Shown here: positions 26,291-33,918 of the stretch, piece by piece
Numbering within the stretch: the stretch's first letter is position 1
Layout of the letters: every line of letters begins with the position of its first letter
Assembly (NCBI RefSeq): GCF_014117325.1
Contig: NZ_CP059732.1
Coordinates: 1,488,001 to 1,552,000, forward strand
Direction of reading: 5' to 3'
DNA from: Spirosoma foliorum
GTDB lineage: Bacteria > Bacteroidota > Bacteroidia > Cytophagales > Spirosomataceae
Length of the DNA stretch: 64,000 nucleotides
Program-made: the position numbers and the translations under genes
The notes under the pieces: model-generated
Told to the model about the DNA's origin: nothing
What the model saw: the letters and a program-made list of their open reading frames with translations, nothing else
The model's database searches: none

Positions 26291-26370
26291 TTTGTCATTC
26301 CGACGACAGGAGGAATCTCAAGCTTGACTGATATGAGACTAGAGATTCCTCCTGTCGTCGGAATGACAAA
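26291..26370. repeat. Dispersed inverted repeat, GTCATTCCGACG family, copy 2
   Basis: Two 29-base arms, opening TTTGTCATTCCGACGACAGG at 26291 and mirrored to 26370, are perfect reverse complements with a 22-base loop. It lies after the PhzF gene. Compared with copy 1, it has an extra ACA in the arm and a better pairing. Confidence 0.9.
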
Positions 26371-26394
26371 ACTAAACAGGGTAAGTATTTAAAG

Positions 26395-26437
26395 TGGTCA
26401 GGAAGGCGTTTAAACGCCTTCCTGACCACTTTTTTGT
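26395..26437 (+). terminator. Spacerless 42-base palindrome, terminator of the PhzF run
   Basis: AAAGTGGTCAGGAAGGCGTTT is immediately followed by its reverse complement, then TTTTTG. The perfect stem and T-tract support a strong Rho-independent terminator on the plus strand; the 5' A-tract is short. Confidence 0.8.
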
Positions 26438-26498
26438 TTTTACGGCTTAGAGTCAGCTGTTTAGGTTTAGACAAATGAAAATTATTTCATTGTATTAG

Positions 26499-26529
26499 TT
26501 TGTAATTAATCTAAACAAGCATAACTTTG
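26499..26529 (+). promoter_or_regulatory. Promoter of the small Cys/Lys-rich gene
   Basis: TTTG at 26499-26502, a 19-base spacer and TAACTTTG at 26522-26529 match the Bacteroidota -33/-7 consensus. It lies 22 bases before the ATG at 26552 and faces only that small gene, so it supports the gene as real. Confidence 0.75.
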
Positions 26530-26551
26530 CAGAAGTAAACAAAAGGTATTA

Positions 26552-26707
26552 ATGACTACCGAATCTTTCACTTCTGATTGTTCTGTTTCTTCGAGCGAGG
26601 CTAAGCAACTTATTCAGACCAACCCATTTATGGGTCATGAGTGTGTTTTGAAGAAGTGCTGTAAGAAATATAAGAAGGGCAAACGCTGCAAAAAGTGCCC
26701 CGATTGA
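26552..26707 (+). CDS. 51-residue Cys/Lys-rich small protein
   Basis: A small gene with start ATG 26552 and stop TGA 26705. The first half is Ser/Thr-rich (about 1-25). The second half, from about residue 27, is MGHECVLKKCCKKYKKGKRC followed by KKCPD: five cysteines spaced C-x4-CC-x8-C-x2-C within a very basic tract. That spacing suggests a metal-binding or redox knuckle, possibly nucleic-acid associated because of the Lys content; function unknown. There is no signal peptide. A consensus promoter sits directly upstream. It is convergent with the following membrane-protein gene, with only four bases between. Confidence 0.7.
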   Translation: MTTESFTSDCSVSSSEAKQLIQTNPFMGHECVLKKCCKKYKKGKRCKKCPD

Positions 26708-26711
26708 TCCG

Positions 26712-28091
26712 CTAATTTTCAGGTACATACCAGAACGGAATCTGGCAATAGGCTGTCGGTTTGTTGGCTGAGTCAGGTACCATCACTTTCAGGGTATTTC
26801 GCCCTGGTTTCAAATTCGCTGTCAGTAGCACCGTTGTCAGGCCTTGCTGACCATTGTCGGCACGTTTGGTAAATAGGAAATCTGGCGACCGATAGAGGGA
26901 GTCATTCAGATAAACCCCAAAATAGGTTTCAAACGACTTCAAATACCAGATCGCTCTTTTTTCGCGTCGAACTTTCCGCGAAAGACTATCCGGCCATTTG
27001 GGCTCCCGAAACCGCTTTGCCAATTCTACATCCAGCGATTTCGGATAACTCATAAACAGCCGCACATACGGTTCCCGAATCACATCGCTTTGAATACTAG
27101 CCTGGTCAATCAGTTCATCTGGCGTACGTAAATTGTCAAACGAATTAGCATCCACCTTTTGGTTGGGTGCACGTAAGGTGATGTATGACCGGCTATCCAA
27201 TAGTTCTGTCGCCCCTTCAGTTTTCAATAATTGTACAGATATAAACAACAGTTCAGCTAGCATAAAGATACCAAATGACCACACTAACCGCCGTTTCAGA
27301 ACCGGTTGGGGTATCTGACTATAAAACGTATAGACAATGTAAAGTAAGGGCTTGTATAGCCCCATAAATAAAACTGAAAATACTTGGTTGAGTTGGAAGA
27401 CTATTGGAGCAAATCGAGGATTGTCGCGAAATTTAGGCCGATTTAAGACGCTAACGGTAATCCCTATCCCAATAAAGCCGATTGCAAATACCCAGCTTAC
27501 TACCTCGCGGACGGGTTTGTATAGATGTTCAGGAATAAGCAATTGAAGCGCTGTTTCGGTAAGTAGAAATAGACCATAAACAATCGCTATTCCGAGAAGA
27601 AACAGGGCCATACTGAATGCTAGTGCAAAAATTACATTGCAGCGTTTATCCAGTCGAATAATATAATCGGGTAATGGGCCCATCTCTTTGGCAAGTTTTT
27701 CACGGGCATACTGGCTTAGGTTATATATATGATCATACCGAATGCCATCCGGGTAAACGGCTAGTAGCCCAAGCAACCCGACCCAAAAGGCCCGCATGAT
27801 AAAATGGGCAAGAAAGGCACCAAACAAGGAGTACGATACACCTTTGATTAAGCCCATTACCTGTGATGGAACCCCATCGTGGATATAGTCTGTATCCGTC
27901 ATGAGGTTGTAGCGATAATAGACGAGTACACTATCCAGAAATTCGGGCAGACTGAGGGTAGCAAATAAAGCGGCCCCTGAAATAACTAATTCAAGATTCC
28001 AGCTCTGATTGGTTAGCTCAATAAGTTTATCCTGAGCTTCTTTGGTAGCGGGTGTAGGCGTTTCTTCAGGCTCTAATTCTGGTGGATACAT
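26712..28091 (-). CDS. Multi-pass membrane protein, hypothetical
   Basis: A 459-residue membrane protein I do not recognise. About seven hydrophobic helices are visible up to residue 310 (e.g. LELVISGAALFATLSL, VMGLIKGVSYSLFGAFLAHF, FALAFSMALFLLGIAIVYGLF, VVSWVFAIGFIGIGITV, LVWSFGIFMLAELLFISVQLL). The last 150 residues are soluble and probably periplasmic, ending in a beta-sandwich-like part (TVLLTANLKPGRNTLKVMV). The N-terminus is Pro/Glu/Thr-rich. The start at 28091 follows an in-frame ATG at 28118 that would add nine residues. No operon partner. A transport or envelope role is likely but cannot be specified. Confidence 0.7.
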   Translation of the reverse strand: MYPPELEPEETPTPATKEAQDKLIELTNQSWNLELVISGAALFATLSLPEFLDSVLVYYRYNLMTDTDYIHDGVPSQVMGLIKGVSYSLFGAFLAHFIMRAFWVGLLGLLAVYPDGIRYDHIYNLSQYAREKLAKEMGPLPDYIIRLDKRCNVIFALAFSMALFLLGIAIVYGLFLLTETALQLLIPEHLYKPVREVVSWVFAIGFIGIGITVSVLNRPKFRDNPRFAPIVFQLNQVFSVLFMGLYKPLLYIVYTFYSQIPQPVLKRRLVWSFGIFMLAELLFISVQLLKTEGATELLDSRSYITLRAPNQKVDANSFDNLRTPDELIDQASIQSDVIREPYVRLFMSYPKSLDVELAKRFREPKWPDSLSRKVRREKRAIWYLKSFETYFGVYLNDSLYRSPDFLFTKRADNGQQGLTTVLLTANLKPGRNTLKVMVPDSANKPTAYCQIPFWYVPEN

Positions 28092-28229
28092 GTTACTTGC
28101 ATTGGAGAATAGTCGCAAAATAAGGGTTTTCTGTTCGTATACGGCATTGGTTTAACCCATTTTTAGCCTTTCCACTTTTCTTTTTTCGAGTGTTAAACCT
28201 ATCTGTCTATTTTGTTGTCAATAGGGCAC

Positions 28230-29366
28230 ATGCATCTCTATTTACATATACCGTTCTGTAAGCAGGCCTGTCATTACTGCGACTTTCACTTCAGTACCAG
28301 TCTGGGGCAGAAGGCAGCGTTGGTTGATGCGCTCTGTACCGAAATCCGCTTGCAGAAAGATTACTTACCAACGTCAACGTTAGAGACCGTTTATTTTGGA
28401 GGAGGAACGCCTTCGATATTGACTGAATGTGAGCTAGGGCAGATTTTCGAGACGATTCATACCCATTTTACCGTTGCTCCGACGGCTGAAGTTACCCTCG
28501 AAGCCAACCCGGATGATCTGAATGCAGAAAAGCTTCGGATGCTGTGCCAATATGTGAATCGGCTGAGTATCGGTATTCAAACGTTCGACGAAGCCACGCT
28601 CCGTTGGATGAATCGCGCTCATACCGCTACCGAAGCCGAGACCTGCGTCTGGTTAGCCCGCGAAGCTGGATTTGAGAACATGAGTGTCGATTTGATTTAC
28701 GGGATTCCGAATCGGGACCCGGCCCTGTGGCAACTTGATTTGCAGAAGGTGCTGGCACTTAACGTGTCACATCTCTCGGCCTACGCACTGACCATTGAAC
28801 CCGACACCGCTTTTGGGCGATGGCAGCAGAAAGGAAAACTGCCTCCTGCCGATGAATCGCTGGCGGCCGATCAGTTCGAGGAACTAACTCATGAATTAAC
28901 ATCAGCCGGTTATGAACACTACGAAATCTCGAATTTTGCCAGAAAAGATCATACCAATTTAGTCCAGTATGCCCGACACAATACGGCCTACTGGCAACGC
29001 AAATCGTACCTGGGTATTGGCCCGAGCGCTCATTCGTATAATGGTCATTCGCGACAATACAATATTGCTAATAATGCACGTTATATCGCAGACATTCAGA
29101 AGAATACAATACCGTCTGAGATAGAAGAACTGACGATTGTCGATCAGGTAAATGACTATTTACTGACCGGATTACGAACGCAGTGGGGGTGTTCACTCCC
29201 CGAATTGAGCGAGTTGTTAGGGACTGATTTTACTCAGCACCAGGCCTCCGATCTCAAGGCCATGTACGCGTCGGGCTGGCTAACGCAGGAAGGCGATAGA
29301 TTGCGGTTGACGAATGCCGGGAAACTGTTTGCGGATCGTGTAGCGGCAACGTTGTTTGTCGAGTAG
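28230..29366 (+). CDS. hemW: Radical SAM heme chaperone HemW
   Basis: A 378-residue radical-SAM protein of the HemN/HemW family. The iron-sulfur cluster motif is C10-x3-C14-x2-C17 (PFCKQACHYCDF), which fits HemW. Further family segments are YFGGGTPSIL, EANPDDLNAEKLRMLC, LSIGIQTFDEATLRWMNRAH and LIYGIPNRDPALWQLDL. A C-terminal winged-helix-like region follows (LTGLRTQWGCSLPELSELLG). HemW inserts heme into respiratory proteins rather than oxidising coproporphyrinogen. The ATG at 28230 is preferred over the TTG at 28212 because family members begin a few residues before the HIPFC motif. It precedes mtgA by about 100 bases. Confidence 0.92.
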   Translation: MHLYLHIPFCKQACHYCDFHFSTSLGQKAALVDALCTEIRLQKDYLPTSTLETVYFGGGTPSILTECELGQIFETIHTHFTVAPTAEVTLEANPDDLNAEKLRMLCQYVNRLSIGIQTFDEATLRWMNRAHTATEAETCVWLAREAGFENMSVDLIYGIPNRDPALWQLDLQKVLALNVSHLSAYALTIEPDTAFGRWQQKGKLPPADESLAADQFEELTHELTSAGYEHYEISNFARKDHTNLVQYARHNTAYWQRKSYLGIGPSAHSYNGHSRQYNIANNARYIADIQKNTIPSEIEELTIVDQVNDYLLTGLRTQWGCSLPELSELLGTDFTQHQASDLKAMYASGWLTQEGDRLRLTNAGKLFADRVAATLFVE

Positions 29367-29472
29367 GGGATTAGTTTGCGCTGCCGTAGGGCCCCGCTTT
29401 TTTCGGGGATTTTAGTAAAAAAACGGGTTTACATCGACCATCCTATTATTTTCGCGGAATGCCCCTACACCT

Positions 29473-30336
29473 ATGAATCCGCAACGACCAGTCAATACAT
29501 TTCGTACGGCTCCTCCTCAGCAACCACGTCCGAAAATAACGCAGCCTGCTCCACAGCGAGGCCGGGCATCGGAACGTAATTCGGGCTATCGGCCACGTTC
29601 AACGCGCTGGCAGCAAATCCGGCAGTTTATGCGGGAGCAGCCCTTGCTGGAAACCGTGTATGGGTTCTGCGTACGCGTTTTTCTGTGGCTGTTTTTCGGC
29701 TCGCTTGGCTATGTGATTGTGCTGAAATACGTACCTGTTCCATTAACTCCACTAATCATCTCTCGTTGGATGGATACGTTCGGCACCGACGAGAGCAGTC
29801 ATGTCTATAAAAAATGGATCTCCTACGATGACGTTAGTAAGGAGGCTGCCTTAGCAGTTGTTTCGTCGGAAGATCAGAATTTCCCAACGCACTGGGGCTT
29901 TGATTTCGATGAGATTAAAGACGCCATGAAAGAGAACCAGACGCGTAAACGCCCTCGTGGTGCCAGTACTATTTCGCAGCAGGTTGCTAAGAACGTATTC
30001 CTCTGGAATGGTCGTAGCTACATTCGGAAAGGCCTGGAAGCCTACTTTACCATGCTGATCGAACTGATCTGGGGGAAAAAGCGCATTCTGGAAGTCTACC
30101 TAAACGTGGCAGAAACGGGCCCAATGACGTTTGGGGTTGAAGCCGCATCGGAACGATATTACGGCCATTCGGCGGCTACGCTCTCTCGCAGTGAAGCGGC
30201 TCGAATTGCGGCCGTTTTGCCCAATCCTCGTCAATTTTCAATTAAAAATCCGTCGAACTACATTCAACGCCGAACGACCCAAATTTCCCGCCAAATGCGG
30301 TACCTAGGTGGGCAGAAGTATATTCGGAATTTATAA
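29473..30336 (+). CDS. mtgA: Monofunctional peptidoglycan glycosyltransferase
   Basis: A 287-residue GT51 enzyme that polymerises lipid II into glycan strands. A Pro/Arg-rich cytoplasmic tail (1-60) is followed by one membrane helix (about 65-90, VFLWLFFGSLGYVIVL). The GT51 domain follows with catalytic Glu133 in SSEDQNFPTHWGFD, the second motif RPRGASTISQQVAKNVFLW and EVYLNVAETGPMTFGVEAAS. There is no transpeptidase domain, so it is monofunctional. The long basic N-terminal tail is longer than in many proteobacterial MtgA proteins. It is followed by a long inverted repeat and the convergent galM locus. Confidence 0.92.
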   Translation: MNPQRPVNTFRTAPPQQPRPKITQPAPQRGRASERNSGYRPRSTRWQQIRQFMREQPLLETVYGFCVRVFLWLFFGSLGYVIVLKYVPVPLTPLIISRWMDTFGTDESSHVYKKWISYDDVSKEAALAVVSSEDQNFPTHWGFDFDEIKDAMKENQTRKRPRGASTISQQVAKNVFLWNGRSYIRKGLEAYFTMLIELIWGKKRILEVYLNVAETGPMTFGVEAASERYYGHSAATLSRSEAARIAAVLPNPRQFSIKNPSNYIQRRTTQISRQMRYLGGQKYIRNL

Positions 30337-30339
30337 AAG

Positions 30340-30432
30340 GTTTTCTGTATACGGTTTGCGGTTTACGATGGGCTGACGCGTCCAAGACCTTTGCGTGAGC
30401 CCACCGTAAACCGCAAACTGTATACAGAAAAC
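30340..30432. repeat. Long inverted repeat between mtgA and galM
   Basis: Arms of about 40 bases, opening GTTTTCTGTATACGGTTTGC at 30340-30379 and mirrored at 30393-30432, pair with three visible mismatches around a 13-base loop. It lies between convergent genes. No second copy is in the window. Confidence 0.85.
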
Positions 30433-30439
30433 TATTTCC

Positions 30440-31589
30440 CTATTTCACCGAAAGCTTATAAACCGTTGTGCTTTTGTACGTTTCATTCGGACGTAAAACG
30501 GTTGTAGGGAAATTCGAGTGGTTGGGCGAATCGGGGAAGTGTTGGGTTTCCAGACAAAGCCCAAAGCGTTTAGTAAATGCCACCCCATCCTTACTTTTGA
30601 AGCTACCGTTTAGATTATTGGCTGTGTACACCTGGACGGCAGGCTCGGTCGTGAACATTTCCATGAAACGCCCGCTAGTGGGTTCGTAGACTGTAGCGCC
30701 TAACTTCAACGTTTTGGCTGGATTGGTAAACACCCAGCAGTGGTCGTAGCCTTTGCCATATTTGATTTGCGTATCGGTGGTGTCATTGATATTCTTACCG
30801 ATAACTGTTGGCTTCGTAAAGTCGAATGGAGTTCCAGCTACGGGTTTCAACTCGCCCGTTGGAATTTGCTTGGGATCGGTTACTAGCACCTGACTCGCAT
30901 TGACCATTAATTCCTCATTCAAAACATCCTGCTTCAACCCACTCAAATTGAAATAGGTATGGTTAGTCAGGTTAATGATGGTTGGCTTGTCAGTTGTGGC
31001 TTTGTAGTCGATGCGGAGCGCGTTATCTTTTTGAAGCGTGTAGGTCACCTCTACCGATAAATTGCCGGGAAAGCCCTGATCACCATCTTTCGAGAGGTAT
31101 TTTAAGACTAAAGCGGGTTCATTACCATCTTTAGTTGTGGCTTCCCAAAGTTGCTTGTCGAAACCGATTGGGCCACCATGAATGTGGTTGCCGTTGGTAT
31201 TCTGCGCCAAGGTATACTCCTGTCCATTCGATGCTAAATTTCCCTTTTGCAATCCGGTTGCCAAAACGCCCGATGATTGGTCCTAAGCTAGGTGTACCTT
31301 TCAGATAATCAGCAAAGGTGGGGACGCCAAGGATGATTTCTTCCTGTTTGCCTGTTTTGTCGGCGGCAGTCCAGGAGACGATATAACCTCCGTAGTTTGT
31401 AATCTGAACCACCATCCCTTTCGCATTTCGGAGCGTGAATAAGTCTGCCACGCGGCCATCTGGAAAGTCGCCAAACTTTGTTTTGGTAATGCCTGCTTTA
31501 GCGTCAGCGGTTGGTTGGGCGTTGGTCGATGCGTGTGTCATGCTAGTCAATAAAAGCAACCCGAATAGGGAAAGAGTAAGAAGTTTCAT
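30440..31589 (-). pseudogene. galM: Aldose 1-epimerase (galactose mutarotase), split by a frameshift
   Basis: Two overlapping frames encode one exported mutarotase. The N-terminal part (from ATG 31589) has a signal peptide and GMVVQITNYGGYIVSW, then SLGPIIGRFGNRIAKGKFS. The C-terminal part resumes with GQEYTLAQNTNGNHIHGG, LTNHTYFNLSG and LCLETQHFPDSPN, covering the catalytic His and Glu. Removing one T from the TT at 31227-31228 joins them as KGKFSIDGQEYTLAQ, the normal family sequence. So a one-base insertion breaks the gene, either a real mutation or a sequencing error. If intact the protein would be about 380 residues. All active-site residues survive. GalM interconverts alpha and beta sugar anomers. 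Confidence 0.85.
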
Positions 31590-31763
31590 GCTATGAACCG
31601 ATTTAGGCACGGAGTAAAGGTACTTTATCCATACCAGTAAGCTGAAAAGGCCCCTATTTTACCCCAATTTTCAATCAGGCATCAGCAAATCGCTCATAAT
31701 CATAGCTATAGTTGTTTAATGAACACAGAGGCATAGAGAACGCAGAGTTATAAAGAAATTAAT

Positions 31764-32648
31764 CTAAACCGGTTCAATATGCACGAGCACGTCATATACG
31801 GCCGGTTTCTCTTTAAGAATGGCGGCTTTAACGGCATGGGCAATAGCATGTCCTTGTGCGACTGTTAGTTCCCCCGGCACCAGTACGTGTAAATCGATGA
31901 AGTACTCGAAGCCAGTTTTTCGAACCCGAAATTTATCAATTCCTTTTACCTGAGGGACGCTTAAGGCAAGCGTTCGAAGCTCAGTTTGCCAGTCGCCAGC
32001 GGGCGTTTCGTCCATGATTTCACCGAACGATGGCCGGAAAATGTGGTAGGCGTTGTACACGATAACGACCGAAGCCAGCAACGCGGCCCAGTCGTCGGCA
32101 CTTTCGTAGCCGGGGCCGCCAATCAGGGCAATACTGATGCCCACAAACGCGGTTAGTGACGTAATGGCATCGCTGCGGTGGTGCCAGGCGTCGGCTTTCA
32201 CGGCACTACTATCTGTTTCATCGCCAACCTTCGCAACGCGCCGAAACAGCACTTCTTTAACAATCACAACACCCGCTAATACGGCCAGCGTAAAGGGAGC
32301 TGGTGTTTCGTGCGGTAACTGAATGTTTCGGATACTTTGCAGGGCAATCAAAATAGCCGCGCCAACCAGGGCCATCGCCACCACGATAGCGGCTAGTGGC
32401 TCGGCCTTTCCGTGGCCATAGGGGTGATTCTGATCAGGAGCTTTGGACGCGGTACGAAGGCCAAACCAGACAAAAATCGACGTCACGATGTCAGTGCCCG
32501 ATTCCATCGCATCGGCAATCAGGGCGTAGGAGTGCCCCAGCCACCCGGCCAGCCCTTTTACCAGTACCAGCCCGATGTTAACCGCGATGCCGACCAGCGT
32601 TGATTGTTGGCCCCGCTCGGCCTGATGAGGTTTTATTGGTTGTTCCAT
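31764..32648 (-). CDS. Cation diffusion facilitator (CDF) metal exporter
   Basis: A 294-residue CDF transporter exporting divalent metals such as Zn, Cd, Co, Fe or Mn. Six membrane helices are visible up to about residue 210. Metal-site motifs are SYALIADAMESGTDI in helix II and AWHHRSDAI in helix V. The linker HPYGHGKAE is typical. The C-terminal cytoplasmic domain has a ferredoxin-like pattern (YFIDLHVLVPGELTVAQGHA, VYDVLVHIEP). It follows the RND adaptor gene on the same strand, after a hairpin, and fits a metal-resistance block. The exact metal cannot be read. Confidence 0.9.
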   Translation of the reverse strand: MEQPIKPHQAERGQQSTLVGIAVNIGLVLVKGLAGWLGHSYALIADAMESGTDIVTSIFVWFGLRTASKAPDQNHPYGHGKAEPLAAIVVAMALVGAAILIALQSIRNIQLPHETPAPFTLAVLAGVVIVKEVLFRRVAKVGDETDSSAVKADAWHHRSDAITSLTAFVGISIALIGGPGYESADDWAALLASVVIVYNAYHIFRPSFGEIMDETPAGDWQTELRTLALSVPQVKGIDKFRVRKTGFEYFIDLHVLVPGELTVAQGHAIAHAVKAAILKEKPAVYDVLVHIEPV

Positions 32649-32685
32649 GTAGGATATGATATATTGTTGTCATTTATCTCAATTA

Positions 32686-32715
32686 GTGGCGTCAGGTGTA
32701 AGCACCTGACACCAC
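32686..32715 (-). terminator. Hairpin between the RND adaptor and CDF genes
   Basis: GTGGCGTCAGGTG (32686-32698) pairs with CACCTGACACCAC (32703-32715) around a four-base loop, with one mismatch. There is no long T-run on the minus strand. Likely it ends or attenuates the RND transcript before the CDF gene. Confidence 0.5.
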
Positions 32716-32728
32716 CGTACTACTACAA

Positions 32729-33904
32729 CTAACCAGCCAGTTTAGCTCGTTCAGCACTGATAAAATACGCGCCTTGCCGAACAATGGCCGACTGATTCAG
32801 TCCTTTGGGTAACACGACTTCGGTCCGATGGTTTTGAGTAATGCCCGTCTTAACCGCGACTAATTCAAATCGGTAGGCATCTGATTTGTCAGTTGGCTGA
32901 CGAACATATACATAGGATTGATCACCTTCTTTTACTAAGGCATCTTCGGGTAGGGCAATTACCTGATGCGGATCAGCTAGAATAGTGGCTCGTACGTAGG
33001 AGCCGGCAAACAATCGCTCAACATCTTTGGTAAGCAGATTGGCGTGTACCGGAACGGTTTTGGTCTGTGGGTCAAACGATTGACCTACCCGGTATACCTT
33101 CGCCTGTAACTCACCTGATTGCTGGGAGATCGTAAACCGAACCTGTTGTCCTTCCTGAACCTGCCGGATGTCGTTTTCAAACACGCGCAATTCGAGATAT
33201 AGATGCTCTTTATTCACGATTTCAACTAATTCATCCGTAGTGCCTACGTACTGGCCCAGCCGTAAATTTACCTTGTCAACATACCCGTTTATAGGAGCCA
33301 GAAGCGGAATGGTACGGCTGATGTGGCCTTTTCGCAGAGCTTCGAGTGGAATGTGCAGTTGCGATAACTGAGCTTCCAGCGATGTTAACAACGCTCTCGT
33401 TGTTTCAAAGTCGGCGGTTGACTGCTCAAGCTTCCGACGGGCACCAACTTCTTCCCGATTGAGTTCGGTTTGTCGGTCTAGCTCCTGTCGTTCAAACCGA
33501 CTTTTGGCGACGGCCTGTAAATATTCCTGCTGTAGTTTGATGTAATCGGGGTGCTCCAGAACGGCCAGAATCTGCCCTTTTTTGACAAAATCACCCTCAA
33601 CTAATCGGGTCGACCGGACGAAGCCGCCCATTGGCGCATGAACACTGGCCCAATGATCGGGGGGCGCTTCCAGTTTGCCCGTTGCCTGAATCGTTTCGCC
33701 TAGGGTCAATGTATCGGGTCCGCCGAGTTGAATCCCGGTTTCCCGAAACTGAGCCTCCGTGATCGTTACGGTGCGCGCACCGGTTGGTTTATCTGTTTTG
33801 GGTTGATCGGTCGGTTTGTTTTCGGAATGAGAACAGCCGAGTAAGCTGCTGACTCCTAGTGAAATGGCAACGATTTGCCAATTTCGATTCTGTTGTTTTT
33901 TCAT
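32729..33904 (-). CDS. RND efflux periplasmic adaptor (CzcB/CusB-like)
   Basis: A 391-residue membrane-fusion protein. The N-terminus is a lipoprotein-type signal (ISLGVSSLLGCSHSE). The biotinyl-lipoyl-like halves are VHAPMGGFVRSTRLVEGDFV and LLAPINGYVDKVNLRLGQYV, separated by a helical hairpin (about 115-185, e.g. QQEYLQAVAKSRFERQELDR). A beta-barrel and membrane-proximal domain follow (e.g. ALPEDALVKEGDQSYVYVRQ). It bridges the inner-membrane pump and the outer-membrane channel. It lies 14 bases after the pump gene in the same operon. No His-rich or Met-rich metal-sensing N-terminal tail is visible. Confidence 0.9.
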   Translation of the reverse strand: MKKQQNRNWQIVAISLGVSSLLGCSHSENKPTDQPKTDKPTGARTVTITEAQFRETGIQLGGPDTLTLGETIQATGKLEAPPDHWASVHAPMGGFVRSTRLVEGDFVKKGQILAVLEHPDYIKLQQEYLQAVAKSRFERQELDRQTELNREEVGARRKLEQSTADFETTRALLTSLEAQLSQLHIPLEALRKGHISRTIPLLAPINGYVDKVNLRLGQYVGTTDELVEIVNKEHLYLELRVFENDIRQVQEGQQVRFTISQQSGELQAKVYRVGQSFDPQTKTVPVHANLLTKDVERLFAGSYVRATILADPHQVIALPEDALVKEGDQSYVYVRQPTDKSDAYRFELVAVKTGITQNHRTEVVLPKGLNQSAIVRQGAYFISAERAKLAG

Positions 33905-33918
33905 AAGTATCGTATACG

